A stretch of 64,000 bases of DNA from Kiritimatiellaceae bacterium (GCA_013141415.1 JABFQY010000005.1:62001-126000); one strand, 5' to 3'; numbered from the stretch's first letter, positions 43,402-51,720 are shown. The notes: a model not told the origin generated them from the sequence alone. Translations and numbers: made by a program.

Positions 43402-44205
43402 TTAACACCGCTGTTTCAGTCGCAAGAGCCAGGTTAATCCGCCGCCGAGAGCCAGCAGAAGGGCTGTAGCCGGTTCGGGAACAGCGACGGGGCTGCTCCA
43501 GCCGACGGTTGGAGAATCTGAAAGATTGGCACCACCGCCGATATCAGCATTGAAGTTACTATGATCCGTCCCGCCGTTGATGCTGGCCAGTTGAATGCTC
43601 CAGCTCTGATTTTGTCTGAGGCTGGTATAGGTTTCCAGATAGCTCCAGGCTACGGCGAAGTCAATGAATGTAGTGTCGCTAAAATTGGCCGTAGCTTGGT
43701 TGTCGGTTGTGCGGATATAGCCGTCGGTTGTACGTCCGCCGCCATTGATATCGGTGGCTAGTTTGGATCCTTCACTGCCGTCATTATCCGTCACGTCAGT
43801 GGTGCCCCATGTCGATCCCACGGTGTGGCGGACGTTCATTTCCAGTCCGTGCCATGCATTATTTTTAGAGTAACTGTCCCATGAAAAGGCGTAGTCGATA
43901 CCACTTACGCCATTACCTAAAATATCAATCAGCACAAGGTGTGTGCCCAGATCCTCCTGATAGGGGCTTTGATCTACTCGCATGCGGAACATCACATAAG
44001 AGCCGTTGTTAGCGTAATAGAGGCCGGGGGTTGCGGCATTGCCGACAAATTCGGCTGTTGAATCTACCCCGTTATCGGCGTCATAGCCGCCAAGCGAAGT
44101 CCATGTTGAAGTCCAGTTGGTATAGGTTCCGATCTGATTGATCACTGTGCCGAAACTTGTTGCCGAGATAAGAACCGCCGCGACAAAAAAAGCTGATAAG
44201 CGCAT
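43402..44205 (-). CDS. PEP-CTERM sorted exported protein
   Basis: A 267-aa protein with an N-terminal signal peptide (MRLSAFFVAAVLISATSF) and a C-terminal sorting tail VPEPATALLLALGGGLTWLL followed by RLKQR, the PEP-CTERM signature recognised by exosortase. The body is a Thr/Ser/Asn/Gly-rich beta structure. GGGAGG precedes the ATG. No exosortase is in the window. Function unknown; such proteins are usually surface or matrix components. Confidence 0.9.
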   Translation of the reverse strand: MRLSAFFVAAVLISATSFGTVINQIGTYTNWTSTWTSLGGYDADNGVDSTAEFVGNAATPGLYYANNGSYVMFRMRVDQSPYQEDLGTHLVLIDILGNGVSGIDYAFSWDSYSKNNAWHGLEMNVRHTVGSTWGTTDVTDNDGSEGSKLATDINGGGRTTDGYIRTTDNQATANFSDTTFIDFAVAWSYLETYTSLRQNQSWSIQLASINGGTDHSNFNADIGGGANLSDSPTVGWSSPVAVPEPATALLLALGGGLTWLLRLKQRC

Positions 44206-44292
44206 AAATAACCTCCCGTTAAATGCGGATATATTGCCCGTATTTTGAAGTGGCGCAATGTCAAAATTCGGAACAGGGCGTAAGGAATTTCA

Positions 44293-44817
44293 TTACGAAT
44301 GCGCTTTGTAGAGCGCCCAGACGGCGAGGGTTTTGGCATCATCTACCTTTCCGGCGCGGATCATGGAATCCATTTCCTTTTCGGTGACGAGGACGGTTTC
44401 GATGTTTTCGTCCGGATCAAAGTCGGTTTCGCCGGGTTCATGAACGTCGGCATAGAAGATGTCAATCCGCTCGGTGCAGTAGCCGACCGACGGATAAATC
44501 GAGGAAAGAAAGCGGATGGAATCCGGCGAATAACCGGTTTCCTCTTTCAGTTCGCGGATAGCGGCGGCTTCCGCCGCCTCACCGAAATCGACATTTCCCG
44601 CCATCACTTCAAAACAAATCCGTTCCATGGCTTTGCGGAACTGGCGGATAAACACAAACCGGCCGTCGCGCCGCCGGGCGATTACTGCCACCGCCGGGCC
44701 GTGGCGGATAATCTCGCGCGTTCCGGTTCGCCCGCCCGCCAGTTCAACATCCAGCACATCCAGACTCAGGATGCGTCCTTCAAAAACCGTTTTCGTTCTA
44801 AGCGTTTTCTCGTACAT
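44293..44817 (-). CDS. Nudix hydrolase (ADP-ribose pyrophosphatase type)
   Basis: A 174-aa Nudix enzyme that probably cleaves ADP-ribose or a related nucleotide sugar. The Nudix box GNVDFGEAAEAAAIRELKEE followed by TGY is complete (G-x5-E-x7-REL-x-EE-x-GY). Upstream PAVAVIARRRDGRFVFIRQF and IYPSVGYCTERIDIFYA follow the ADPRase pattern. The ATG at 44817 has AAGGAG upstream; a longer frame from 44883 has no such support. Divergent from dgt. Confidence 0.85.
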   Translation of the reverse strand: MYEKTLRTKTVFEGRILSLDVLDVELAGGRTGTREIIRHGPAVAVIARRRDGRFVFIRQFRKAMERICFEVMAGNVDFGEAAEAAAIRELKEETGYSPDSIRFLSSIYPSVGYCTERIDIFYADVHEPGETDFDPDENIETVLVTEKEMDSMIRAGKVDDAKTLAVWALYKAHS

Positions 44818-44917
44818 ATTTTGTGTCTCCTTGTCGGCGATGCCACCAGATGCAGAATAGACGAAAAATCCTCGCCGTGTCATTTGTCAAATCGCGGCGA
44901 AAAGCTAGAATGCCGCC

Positions 44918-46063
44918 ATGACACACGCCCGACAGGAATGGGAAAAACTCGAAGCGCGCGACCTTGCGCCGTACGCCGCGCACAGCGCCCGCAGTCTGGG
45001 CCGCCTCTATCCGGAGCCGGATCATCCGGTTCGTCCCTGCTTTCAGCGCGACCGCGACCGTATTCTGCACAGCCGTTGCTTCCGTCGCTTGGAATATAAA
45101 ACGCAGGTTTTTGTCAACGGAACCGCTGACCACTACCGCACGCGCCTGACCCACACGATCGAAATGGCCGCCGTCGGACGGACGCTGGCCCGCGCCTTTC
45201 ACGTCAACGAAGACCTGACCGAAACCATTTGTCTGGCACACGATGTCGGCCACAGTCCGTTCGGCCACCGCGGCGAAGATGTGCTCGACGATCTGATGAA
45301 AGATCACGGCGGATTTGATCATAACCTGCAAAGCTTGCGCGCTGTCGAAAAACTCGAATATCAGTATCCCGGGTTCTGCGGACTGAACCTTTCATGGGAA
45401 GTACGCTCCGGACTGCTCAAACACGAAGCCTCCCGCCCCGACGCCGAACTCGACGGTCATCCGATCGGCCCGTTCCAATATCTGGAAGCCCAGATCGCCG
45501 ACGTCGCCGATGACATCACCTATCACGCTCACGACGTGGACGACGGACTTGAAGCCGGACTTATCACGCTCGACCAGCTCGAAAAGCAGGCCTTCTGGAA
45601 ACTGGCCGCCGCCCGCACCCGCGAGCAGTATGCCGCGCTCGACGCCGGACATTTCCTGCGCATCACCATCCGCAACCTGCTCGACCTGCAGGCGCAGGAC
45701 GTTCTGCGCGAAGGACATCTGCGCATTGAAAAGCACAATCCGAAGACAATCGCCGCCGTCATGACCGCGCCGGAACGGCTCATCACGTTCGGCAGTGAAA
45801 TGGGTGGACTGCTCGACGAATTTTCAAAGTTTATGTACCGCCAGCTCTACGAACATCCGACGGTTCTGGACGCCAACCATGAAGCCGTCGCCCTGATGCG
45901 CGGACTTTTCCTGCACTACGTCAAACATCCGGAAGCGATGGGGAAAAAAGCACAGACGCGGATTCCGGAAGAAGGACTCATGCGCACCGTCTGCGACTAC
46001 GTCGCCGGCTGCACCGACCGTTACGCCCTCGAAGAATGTATCAAGTACGGCATCGGCGCGTAG
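44918..46063 (+). CDS. dgt: dGTP triphosphohydrolase-like protein (HD domain)
   Basis: Hydrolyses dNTPs to deoxynucleosides and triphosphate, affecting dNTP pools. At 381 aa it is the shorter dGTPase-like form. HD-domain residues are visible: RDRILHSRCFRRLEYKTQVF, RLTHTIEMAAVGRTLAR (first His), LAHDVGHSPFGHRGE (HD pair), and NLQSLRAVEKLEYQYPGF. The later ADDITYHAHDVDDGL Asp completes the metal site. Translation starts at the ATG at 44918 with only a weak ribosome-binding site. Confidence 0.9.
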   Translation: MTHARQEWEKLEARDLAPYAAHSARSLGRLYPEPDHPVRPCFQRDRDRILHSRCFRRLEYKTQVFVNGTADHYRTRLTHTIEMAAVGRTLARAFHVNEDLTETICLAHDVGHSPFGHRGEDVLDDLMKDHGGFDHNLQSLRAVEKLEYQYPGFCGLNLSWEVRSGLLKHEASRPDAELDGHPIGPFQYLEAQIADVADDITYHAHDVDDGLEAGLITLDQLEKQAFWKLAAARTREQYAALDAGHFLRITIRNLLDLQAQDVLREGHLRIEKHNPKTIAAVMTAPERLITFGSEMGGLLDEFSKFMYRQLYEHPTVLDANHEAVALMRGLFLHYVKHPEAMGKKAQTRIPEEGLMRTVCDYVAGCTDRYALEECIKYGIGA

Positions 46064-46069
46064 TGATCA

Positions 46070-46126
46070 GGAGTCAGAGGTCAGACGCCAGCAGTCGGAG
46101 ATCAGACGGGATGAACGTCAGAGATC
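46070..46126. repeat. GGAGTCAGA-type low-complexity repeat
   Basis: CAGGAGTCAGAGGTCAGACG, CAGCAGTCGGAGATCAGACG and GTCAGAGATCATGG: tandem variants of GGAGTCAG. The same word forms an inverted repeat in the E3 linker (50258-50356). It lies between dgt and the convergent membrane-protein gene. Confidence 0.55.
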
Positions 46127-46567
46127 ATGGACGCGGTGCGAGTCCACGTTCCCGGAATCGATTTGTTCGCCTTTTTTACCACTACTGAGTTTCAAGTACA
46201 GCCACACAAACAACAACCCGAACACCGCGCTCATAATCAGAGTAAATGTGGCGTCAAAGACTCTGAACTGGCTCGGACGTTGGAACGCCGAGAGAGCAAG
46301 TCCAACCAGCACATTATAGGCAGCCCCTTTGCTGTATAGCGCACGACCAGGAATCAATCGGTGGAACAGTGAAAAGCCCAACCCAATGATCGCGCCCAGA
46401 GCTCCAACCAGCATGGTGATGAAAACAAAACCAACAACCATTCCCAGAGGCGGGAGATTGACGCCAGATGAAGTCATCCGACCAGAAACAAGTCCGTAGA
46501 AGAGACCGACTAGTTCAAGCAATGCGTATGTGATAAACCCAGCGAACGCCAGCTTCGACTTTTTCAT
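46118..46567 (-). CDS. Four-helix membrane protein of unknown function
   Basis: A 149-aa protein with four predicted transmembrane helices (about 6-28, 43-65, 88-100, 105-127), an N-terminal KKSK and a charged tail. No recognised family or motif. The ATG at 46567 is preceded by GGATAAATT. The C-terminal end borders the GGAGTCAGA repeat. AT-richer than dgt. Confidence 0.6.
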   Translation of the reverse strand: MKKSKLAFAGFITYALLELVGLFYGLVSGRMTSSGVNLPPLGMVVGFVFITMLVGALGAIIGLGFSLFHRLIPGRALYSKGAAYNVLVGLALSAFQRPSQFRVFDATFTLIMSAVFGLLFVWLYLKLSSGKKGEQIDSGNVDSHRVHDL

Positions 46568-46687
46568 AATTTATCCGGGGGACAGTGTTATTAGCCTTAC
46601 TTCAGTTTTGTACGGGTTAGATTAATATCGCCGTGAATGTAGCTTGAAGGCTCAAGGGCGGCAAACTGGAAATGGTTTGTTAATTTC

Positions 46688-46757
46688 TCGCCCGGTGAGG
46701 CCGCCGAGCCTACAGTTCTCCGGCTGAATTTGTAGGCTCGGTGGCCTCACCGGGCGA
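46688..46757. repeat. TCGCCCGGTGAGGCC inverted repeat directly before prmC
   Basis: Arms of 27 bp with one mismatch (46688-46714 and 46731-46757; left starts TCGCCCGGTGAGGCCGCCGA), loop of 16 nt. The right arm ends 6 bp before the prmC ATG, taking the place where a Shine-Dalgarno site would be. TGTAGGC and CCGGTG words are shared with 21601-21654. Confidence 0.85.
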
Positions 46758-46763
46758 AGTTAT

Positions 46764-47768
46764 ATGAATGATTTAATCAAACAACTTGAAGCGCGGCTGG
46801 CGGCGGCGGGTAGCGGGAACGCGAAGCGCGCCGCCGAGGAGCTTGCCGCGCATGTGATGGGTTGCAGGCCGCTCGAAATTTATTTCAAAACCATCACGCC
46901 GGAGCAGCAGGCGGAGCTCGAAAAACTGATTGTCCGCGCAGAGCAGGGCGAGCCGATCCAATACATTATCGGTCACGTCGATTTCCGAGGTTTGGAAATC
47001 CGCTGCGACCGCCGCGCGCTGATTCCCAGGCCCGAAACTGAACTTCTCGTTCAGGCTGTTTTGGATAACGTAGACGCGACGCCCTCGTCGCGTACAAAAC
47101 AGACGAAACGCGATCCGCCTTCGCCTAAGGCTACGGCGCGACGCGACGAGGGCGTCGCGTCTACGTTAAAGATCGTGGACGTTGGCTCTGGTACTGGTTG
47201 CATTGCGTTGGCGTTGCTTTCGGAACTGCCGAACGCTGAAGTTGTCGCGGTCGATGTTTCGTCGGATGCGCTGGCGCTGGCAAAAGAGAATGCCGAGCGG
47301 CTGGGATTCGGCGGCCGGTTTACTGCTGTGCAGGGAAATCTTCTCAATGTAGACGCGACGACCCCGTCGCGTTGTAAACAGGAGAAACGCGATCCGCCTT
47401 CGCCTGAGGCTACGGCGCGACGCGACGAGGGCGTCGCGTTTACATTTTTTGCGGAGGCTTCGCTCGACATCGTGGTTTCGAATCCGCCGTACATTCTTTC
47501 CGGTGTCTGCAAAACGTTGGATCCGTCTGTGCGCGACTTTGAGCCGAAGCTGGCGCTCGACGGCGGCGCGGACGGCCTCGATCTGGTTCGTCCGCTGGTT
47601 GAACAGGCGGCTTGGGTTCTGAAACCCGGCGGCGGCATCTTTCTTGAAATCGGTTACGACCAAGGTCTTGCCGTTGCCCTGATATTGAAAGATGCTGGTT
47701 TCCAACGGGTTGAGATCAAAAAAGACTACGCCGGACTCGATCGTATCGTCATCGGTTTCCGGCGCTAA
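46764..47768 (+). CDS. prmC: Peptide chain release factor N5-glutamine methyltransferase with two inserted palindromes
   Basis: Methylates the GGQ glutamine of release factors with SAM. The N-terminal helical domain (about 1-95, ending FRGLEIRCDRRALIPRPETE), motif I DVGSGTGCIALALL and the substrate-binding NPPY (IVVSNPPYIL) are intact, as is KPGGGIFLEIGYDQG. The protein has 334 aa where about 270-280 is usual. The excess is two inserts of about 34 residues, NVDATPSSRT...DEGVAST (101-135) and NVDATTPSRC...DEGVAFT (194-228), each encoded by a palindromic element. There is no clear ribosome-binding site because a hairpin element sits there. Confidence 0.92.
   Translation: MNDLIKQLEARLAAAGSGNAKRAAEELAAHVMGCRPLEIYFKTITPEQQAELEKLIVRAEQGEPIQYIIGHVDFRGLEIRCDRRALIPRPETELLVQAVLDNVDATPSSRTKQTKRDPPSPKATARRDEGVASTLKIVDVGSGTGCIALALLSELPNAEVVAVDVSSDALALAKENAERLGFGGRFTAVQGNLLNVDATTPSRCKQEKRDPPSPEATARRDEGVAFTFFAEASLDIVVSNPPYILSGVCKTLDPSVRDFEPKLALDGGADGLDLVRPLVEQAAWVLKPGGGIFLEIGYDQGLAVALILKDAGFQRVEIKKDYAGLDRIVIGFRR
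47067..47167. repeat. In-frame VDATPS-type element in prmC, copy 1
   Basis: Perfect 27-bp arms (47067-47093, start AACGTAGACGCGACGCCCTC; 47141-47167). The 47-nt loop has GCGATCCGCCTTCGCC and CTACGGCGCG. Falls between the helical domain and motif I of the methyltransferase. Confidence 0.93.
47346..47446. repeat. In-frame VDATPS-type element in prmC, copy 2
   Basis: Arms of 27 bp with a few mismatches (47346-47372 and 47420-47446); loop nearly identical to copy 1 (CGCGATCCGCCTTCGCCTGA). Falls just before the NPPY catalytic motif of the methyltransferase. Confidence 0.92.
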
Positions 47769-47879
47769 AGCCAAGCCCCACGGCTTCCGGCTGAAATAAA
47801 AAGAAGAAAAGCATTGAATAGAAGCGTCTTGGGCTGGTAAAAGAAAGCAATTGGATAGTTAAACGAAAGGCGCGTTGCA

Positions 47880-48641
47880 TTGACTTCAGCTTTTTCAGAC
47901 CGCAAGAAAGCCATTCTCGACATGCTTGCCGAGGATAGCAGCGTGAGTGTTTCGACGCTCGCGCAGGTGCTTGGCGTCAGCGTGGTCACAATCCGCACCG
48001 ATCTTGGCGCGCTGGAAGAAGAAGGTTTTATTGTTCGCACCCATGGCGGCGCCATGCCGGCTTTCCATCCGCACATTCTCGACCGGATGCGCCAGAGCAA
48101 AGACAGCAAAGCGGCGATTGCCAAAGTTGCGGCAGAAAAAATTCAGGACGGCGACACCGTCATTATTTCTGCGGGAACCACCACGGCGCTGATTGCCAAA
48201 TATCTGCTGGGCAAACGCAACATCCACATTGTCACCAACAACACGCTGCTGCTGACCTACGCCCGAACCAACCCGCAACTGCGCGTCACACTGGTCGGCG
48301 GCGAATTCCGTCCGTCGGAAGAAGGACTGGTCGGTCCGCTGGCGATCCAATCGCTGGATCAGGTTTTTGTTTCCAAAGCATTCATCGGCGTGGACGGAAT
48401 TTCCGTCAAGCACGGGTTTACGGCGCATCTGGTGGAAAGCGCTGATCTGGTGCGCAAAATGGCGCAGCAGGCGCAGCAGGTATATGCCATTTGCGATTCC
48501 AGCAAGTTCGGCAATCCGGGCTTTGCGCGGATTCTGCCGTTTGACGGCGTGGACGGACTGATCACGGATGCCGGGCTGAGCACTGAATTTGAAAAGGATC
48601 TGCGCGAAGCAGGTGTGAGTATTTACAAAGCGGAACTTTAA
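47880..48641 (+). CDS. DeoR/GlpR family transcriptional regulator
   Basis: A 253-aa sugar-phosphate-responsive repressor type. The N-terminal DeoR helix-turn-helix covers about 5-60 (VSTLAQVLGVSVVTIRTDLG, LEEEGFIVRTHGG) and the DeoR sensor domain follows (DTVIISAGTTTALIAKYL, LVGGEFRPSEEGLVGPLA). The frame opens with TTG at 47880 behind GAAAGG; no ATG gives the full HTH. It heads the E2-E3-E1 operon 12 bp away and is probably its local regulator, using a phosphorylated sugar or polyol as inducer. Confidence 0.88.
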   Translation: MTSAFSDRKKAILDMLAEDSSVSVSTLAQVLGVSVVTIRTDLGALEEEGFIVRTHGGAMPAFHPHILDRMRQSKDSKAAIAKVAAEKIQDGDTVIISAGTTTALIAKYLLGKRNIHIVTNNTLLLTYARTNPQLRVTLVGGEFRPSEEGLVGPLAIQSLDQVFVSKAFIGVDGISVKHGFTAHLVESADLVRKMAQQAQQVYAICDSSKFGNPGFARILPFDGVDGLITDAGLSTEFEKDLREAGVSIYKAEL

Positions 48642-48653
48642 GGAGCGTATTTT

Positions 48654-49976
48654 ATGGCAACAGAAATTTTGATGCCCCGGCAGGGTCAATCCGTTGAGTC
48701 CTGCATCATCGCCGGCTGGAAAGTGAAAGAGGGCGACACGGTTGCCGAAGGTCAGGCGCTGTGCGAAGTCGAAACCGACAAAGCGACCTTTGAAGTTCCA
48801 GCGCCTGCCGCCGGAACCATGCTTGGAATTTTTTATGCGGACGGCGCAGACGTGCCCGTTTTGAAAGTGATCGCAGCCATCGGCAAGCCGGGCGAAGATG
48901 TTTCCGGCCTGCGGCCGGAAGAACCGCAGAATATTGAACAGAAAACTTCGAAGGAAGAAGTGAAAGACCCTTCTGCGGTTCAGGTTTCAACATTCAATAT
49001 TCAGCGTTCTGGTTCAGTGACCGGATTGGCTTCGCCTCGGGCAAAGCGTTTGGCTGAGAGCAAAGGCGTCGATATCGCAGTAATTCCGGGAACTGGACCG
49101 GAAGGTCGCGTAATCGAACGCGACGTCAAAGCCGCGCTCGCCGGACAGGCTCCGCTTTCGCCCGCCGCCAAGGCGAAGATTGCCGCAATCGGTAGCGGTA
49201 TCGGCGGACGGATTCTTTCGTCTGACGTTCAGGCTCCGTCTGCCGCGCCCGCACCGGTTCCGGCGGCACCGGAAGTCAGCTATAGCGCTGAACAGATGGG
49301 TGCGCTGAAAGAAATTGCGGTCAAAGGTGTACGAAAACTTGTCGCCGGCCGGATGCTCAACTCCATGCAGACGACTGCGCAGCTCACCATGCACACGTCG
49401 GCGGATGCGCGCGCGATTCTTGCAGCCCGCAAACAGTTCAAGGATTCTACCGACAAAGCCGGAATCACCATCAACGATCTGGTGCTCTATGCTGTCGCAC
49501 AGACGCTGGTTAACTTTCCCGAACTCAACGCCTACTGGCTCGGTAGCAAAATGGTGCAGTTCGAAAACGTCCATCTCGGTTTTGCGGTCGATACACCGCG
49601 CGGCCTGATGGTGCCGGTTATCCGCTTCGCTAATAAACTTTCGCTCGAAGAGATCGCTGCGGAAGCCAAGCGGCTTGGCTCGGCCTGTATCAAAGGAACG
49701 GTTGATCCTGATGCGCTCAAAGGCGGAACGTTTACGGTCACCAACCTCGGCGCGGCGGGCATTGAAATGTTCACGCCGGTGCTGAACGCGCCGGAAGTCG
49801 GTATTCTCGGTATCTGCTCCGTGCAGCCCAAGCCGGTGATGAATAAAGAGGGCGGAGTCGGCTTCATTCCGCACATGGGACTTTCAATCACCTTTAACCA
49901 CTGCGCAACTGACGGAGCTCCCGCCGGACGCTTCCTCGCCGCTATGCGCGACACGCTTGCCGGTCTGAAATTTTAA
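48654..49976 (+). CDS. 2-oxoacid dehydrogenase complex E2 (dihydrolipoamide acyltransferase)
   Basis: Transfers an acyl group from lipoamide to CoA. The N-terminal lipoyl domain (about 1-80) has the lipoylated Lys43 in ETDKATFEV. Two E3/E1-binding-like segments follow (ASPRAKRLAESKGVDIAVIP about 124-160 and LSPAAKAKIAAIGSGIGGRI). The catalytic domain ends with SITFNHCATDGAPAGRFLAA; the usual HRxxDG is NHCATDG, keeping His and Asp. The linker at about 90-116 comes from an inverted repeat. AAGGAG precedes the ATG. The oxo-acid substrate is unknown. Confidence 0.9.
   Translation: MATEILMPRQGQSVESCIIAGWKVKEGDTVAEGQALCEVETDKATFEVPAPAAGTMLGIFYADGADVPVLKVIAAIGKPGEDVSGLRPEEPQNIEQKTSKEEVKDPSAVQVSTFNIQRSGSVTGLASPRAKRLAESKGVDIAVIPGTGPEGRVIERDVKAALAGQAPLSPAAKAKIAAIGSGIGGRILSSDVQAPSAAPAPVPAAPEVSYSAEQMGALKEIAVKGVRKLVAGRMLNSMQTTAQLTMHTSADARAILAARKQFKDSTDKAGITINDLVLYAVAQTLVNFPELNAYWLGSKMVQFENVHLGFAVDTPRGLMVPVIRFANKLSLEEIAAEAKRLGSACIKGTVDPDALKGGTFTVTNLGAAGIEMFTPVLNAPEVGILGICSVQPKPVMNKEGGVGFIPHMGLSITFNHCATDGAPAGRFLAAMRDTLAGLKF
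48922..49002. repeat. Inverted repeat in the E2 linker
   Basis: Two nested perfect 10-bp pairs: AACCGCAGAA (48922-48931) with TTCTGCGGTT (48971-48980), and GAATATTGAA (48929-48938) with TTCAATATTC (48993-49002). GAATATTGAACA and TTCGAAGGAAGAA also occur at the start of the four-helix-bundle gene (51721-51759). Confidence 0.7.
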
Positions 49977-49986
49977 GGAGACATTT

Positions 49987-51714
49987 ATGGCTACAGAAAT
50001 TTTAATGCCGCGGCAGGGACAATCCGTTGAGTCCTGCATCATCGCCGGCTGGAAAGTTAAAGAAGGCGATACCGTTGTCGCAGGTCAGGCGCTGTGCGAA
50101 GTCGAAACCGACAAAGCGACGTTTGAAGTTCCTGCTCCGGCGGCGGGAACGGTTCTCGGAATTTTTTATGCAGAGGGCGCGGACGTACCCGTTCTTAAAG
50201 TCATTGCCGCCATCGGCGCTCCCGGCGAGGATGTTTCGGGGCTGCGCCCCGCAACGGCAGGAGTCAGGAGTCAGGAATCAGAAGTCAGTAAGCCGGTTGA
50301 AACGCCGAAGGTTGAAATCAAAACGCCGACTCCTGCTCCCCGACTCCTGACTCCTGAAAATTCAGCGTCAGCTGAATTTGACATCATCATCATCGGCGCG
50401 GGCCCCGGCGGGTACGTCATGGCTGAGCGCGCCGGACACCTCGGCAAGAAAGTTCTGCTGGTTGAAAAAGAACATCTCGGCGGCGTCTGCCTGAACTGCG
50501 GCTGTATTCCGACCAAGACGCTACTCAACTCCGCCAAGCATTATGTCCACGCCAAGGAAGCGCCGGAATTCGGCGTGACCACCGGCGAAGTCAAATTCGA
50601 CATCACCAAGGCGATGGCCTGGAAAAAAGAAGTGATCGAAACACTGCGCGGCGGCATCGGCTTCATGATGAAGAAGAACAAGGTCACCGTGGTGACCGGC
50701 AGCGCGAAGCTCCTCGGCCCGCGCAAGGTGCAGGTTGGCGACAAAATTTACGAAGGCACCGACGTGGTGATCGCTACCGGTTCATCGCCGTTTGTTCCGC
50801 CGATTCCCGGCGCGAAGCAGCCGCACGTGATGACCAGCACGGAAATTCTGAACATCACCGAAATGCCGAAAACACTGACCGTCATCGGCGGCGGCGTGAT
50901 CGGTGTCGAGTTCGCCAGCTTCTTCAGCAGTCTCGGCGTCAAAGTCGACGTCATCGAAATGCTTGAAGAAATTATTCCGTTCATGGATCGCGCTCAGGCC
51001 AAGGAATTCCGCAAAGCGCTCAAAGGCAAAGTGGAATTCAATCTCGGCTGCAAAGTCACGGCGATTGACGGCCACGATGTGAAATACACAAACGCTAAAG
51101 GCGAATCGAACTCCATTCAGGCGGACATTGTGCTGATGTCGGTCGGCCGCGTTCCGAATCTGGCCGGTATGGGCTTTGAAGAAGCGAAGCTCGATTTCGA
51201 CCGGCGCGGCATCAAGGTGGACGAACAGCAGCGAACCAATCTGCCGAACGTTTACGCCATCGGCGACGTGACCGGTAAATCGCAGCTGGCGCACTCCGCG
51301 ACCCGCATGGGCGAAGTAGCGCTCAACACGATCTGCGGACAGCGCGACCGTTTCCGTATGAACGCGATTCCGTGGGCCGTTTATTCCATGCCCGAAGTGG
51401 CCGGTTGCGGTTATACCGAAGAACAGGCGCAGGCCGCCGGGCACAAAGTCAAAACCGCTTCACTGCCGCTGACGATGAGCGGGCGCTTCCTCGCCGAAAA
51501 CGGCAAGCGCGGCCCCGGCTCCGTCAAAGTCATCAAAGACGCCGATACCGACGTACTGCTCGGCGTTCACATGGTCGGCGCAGGCTGTTCCGAAATGATT
51601 TACGGCGCGGCGGTGATGATCGAAGCCGAGCTGCGGGTGAAAGACATCCGCGAAATTGTTTTCCCGCATCCGACGGTCGGCGAAGTGATTCGCGATACCA
51701 TGTTTGCACTGTAA
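49987..51714 (+). CDS. lpdA: Dihydrolipoyl dehydrogenase (E3) with N-terminal lipoyl domain
   Basis: Flavoenzyme that reoxidises dihydrolipoamide with NAD. The 575 aa include an N-terminal lipoyl domain (1-80, Lys43) almost identical to that of the preceding E2. The flavoprotein starts near 131 (FDIIIIGAGPGGYVMAERAG), the redox disulfide Cys168/Cys173 is in GGVCLNCGCIPTK, and the C-terminal interface has HPTVGEVIRDT. The linker (about 91-123, Pro/Thr/Glu-rich) is built from a GGAGTCAGGAGTC inverted repeat. AAGGAG precedes the ATG, 10 bp after E2. Confidence 0.95.
   Translation: MATEILMPRQGQSVESCIIAGWKVKEGDTVVAGQALCEVETDKATFEVPAPAAGTVLGIFYAEGADVPVLKVIAAIGAPGEDVSGLRPATAGVRSQESEVSKPVETPKVEIKTPTPAPRLLTPENSASAEFDIIIIGAGPGGYVMAERAGHLGKKVLLVEKEHLGGVCLNCGCIPTKTLLNSAKHYVHAKEAPEFGVTTGEVKFDITKAMAWKKEVIETLRGGIGFMMKKNKVTVVTGSAKLLGPRKVQVGDKIYEGTDVVIATGSSPFVPPIPGAKQPHVMTSTEILNITEMPKTLTVIGGGVIGVEFASFFSSLGVKVDVIEMLEEIIPFMDRAQAKEFRKALKGKVEFNLGCKVTAIDGHDVKYTNAKGESNSIQADIVLMSVGRVPNLAGMGFEEAKLDFDRRGIKVDEQQRTNLPNVYAIGDVTGKSQLAHSATRMGEVALNTICGQRDRFRMNAIPWAVYSMPEVAGCGYTEEQAQAAGHKVKTASLPLTMSGRFLAENGKRGPGSVKVIKDADTDVLLGVHMVGAGCSEMIYGAAVMIEAELRVKDIREIVFPHPTVGEVIRDTMFAL
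50258..50356. repeat. Inverted repeat in the E3 linker
   Basis: Perfect 15-bp arms CAGGAGTCAGGAGTC (50258-50272) and GACTCCTGACTCCTG (50342-50356), wholly inside the lipoyl-flavoprotein linker. Related words occur at 46070-46126. Confidence 0.8.
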
Positions 51715-51720
51715 AACGCA

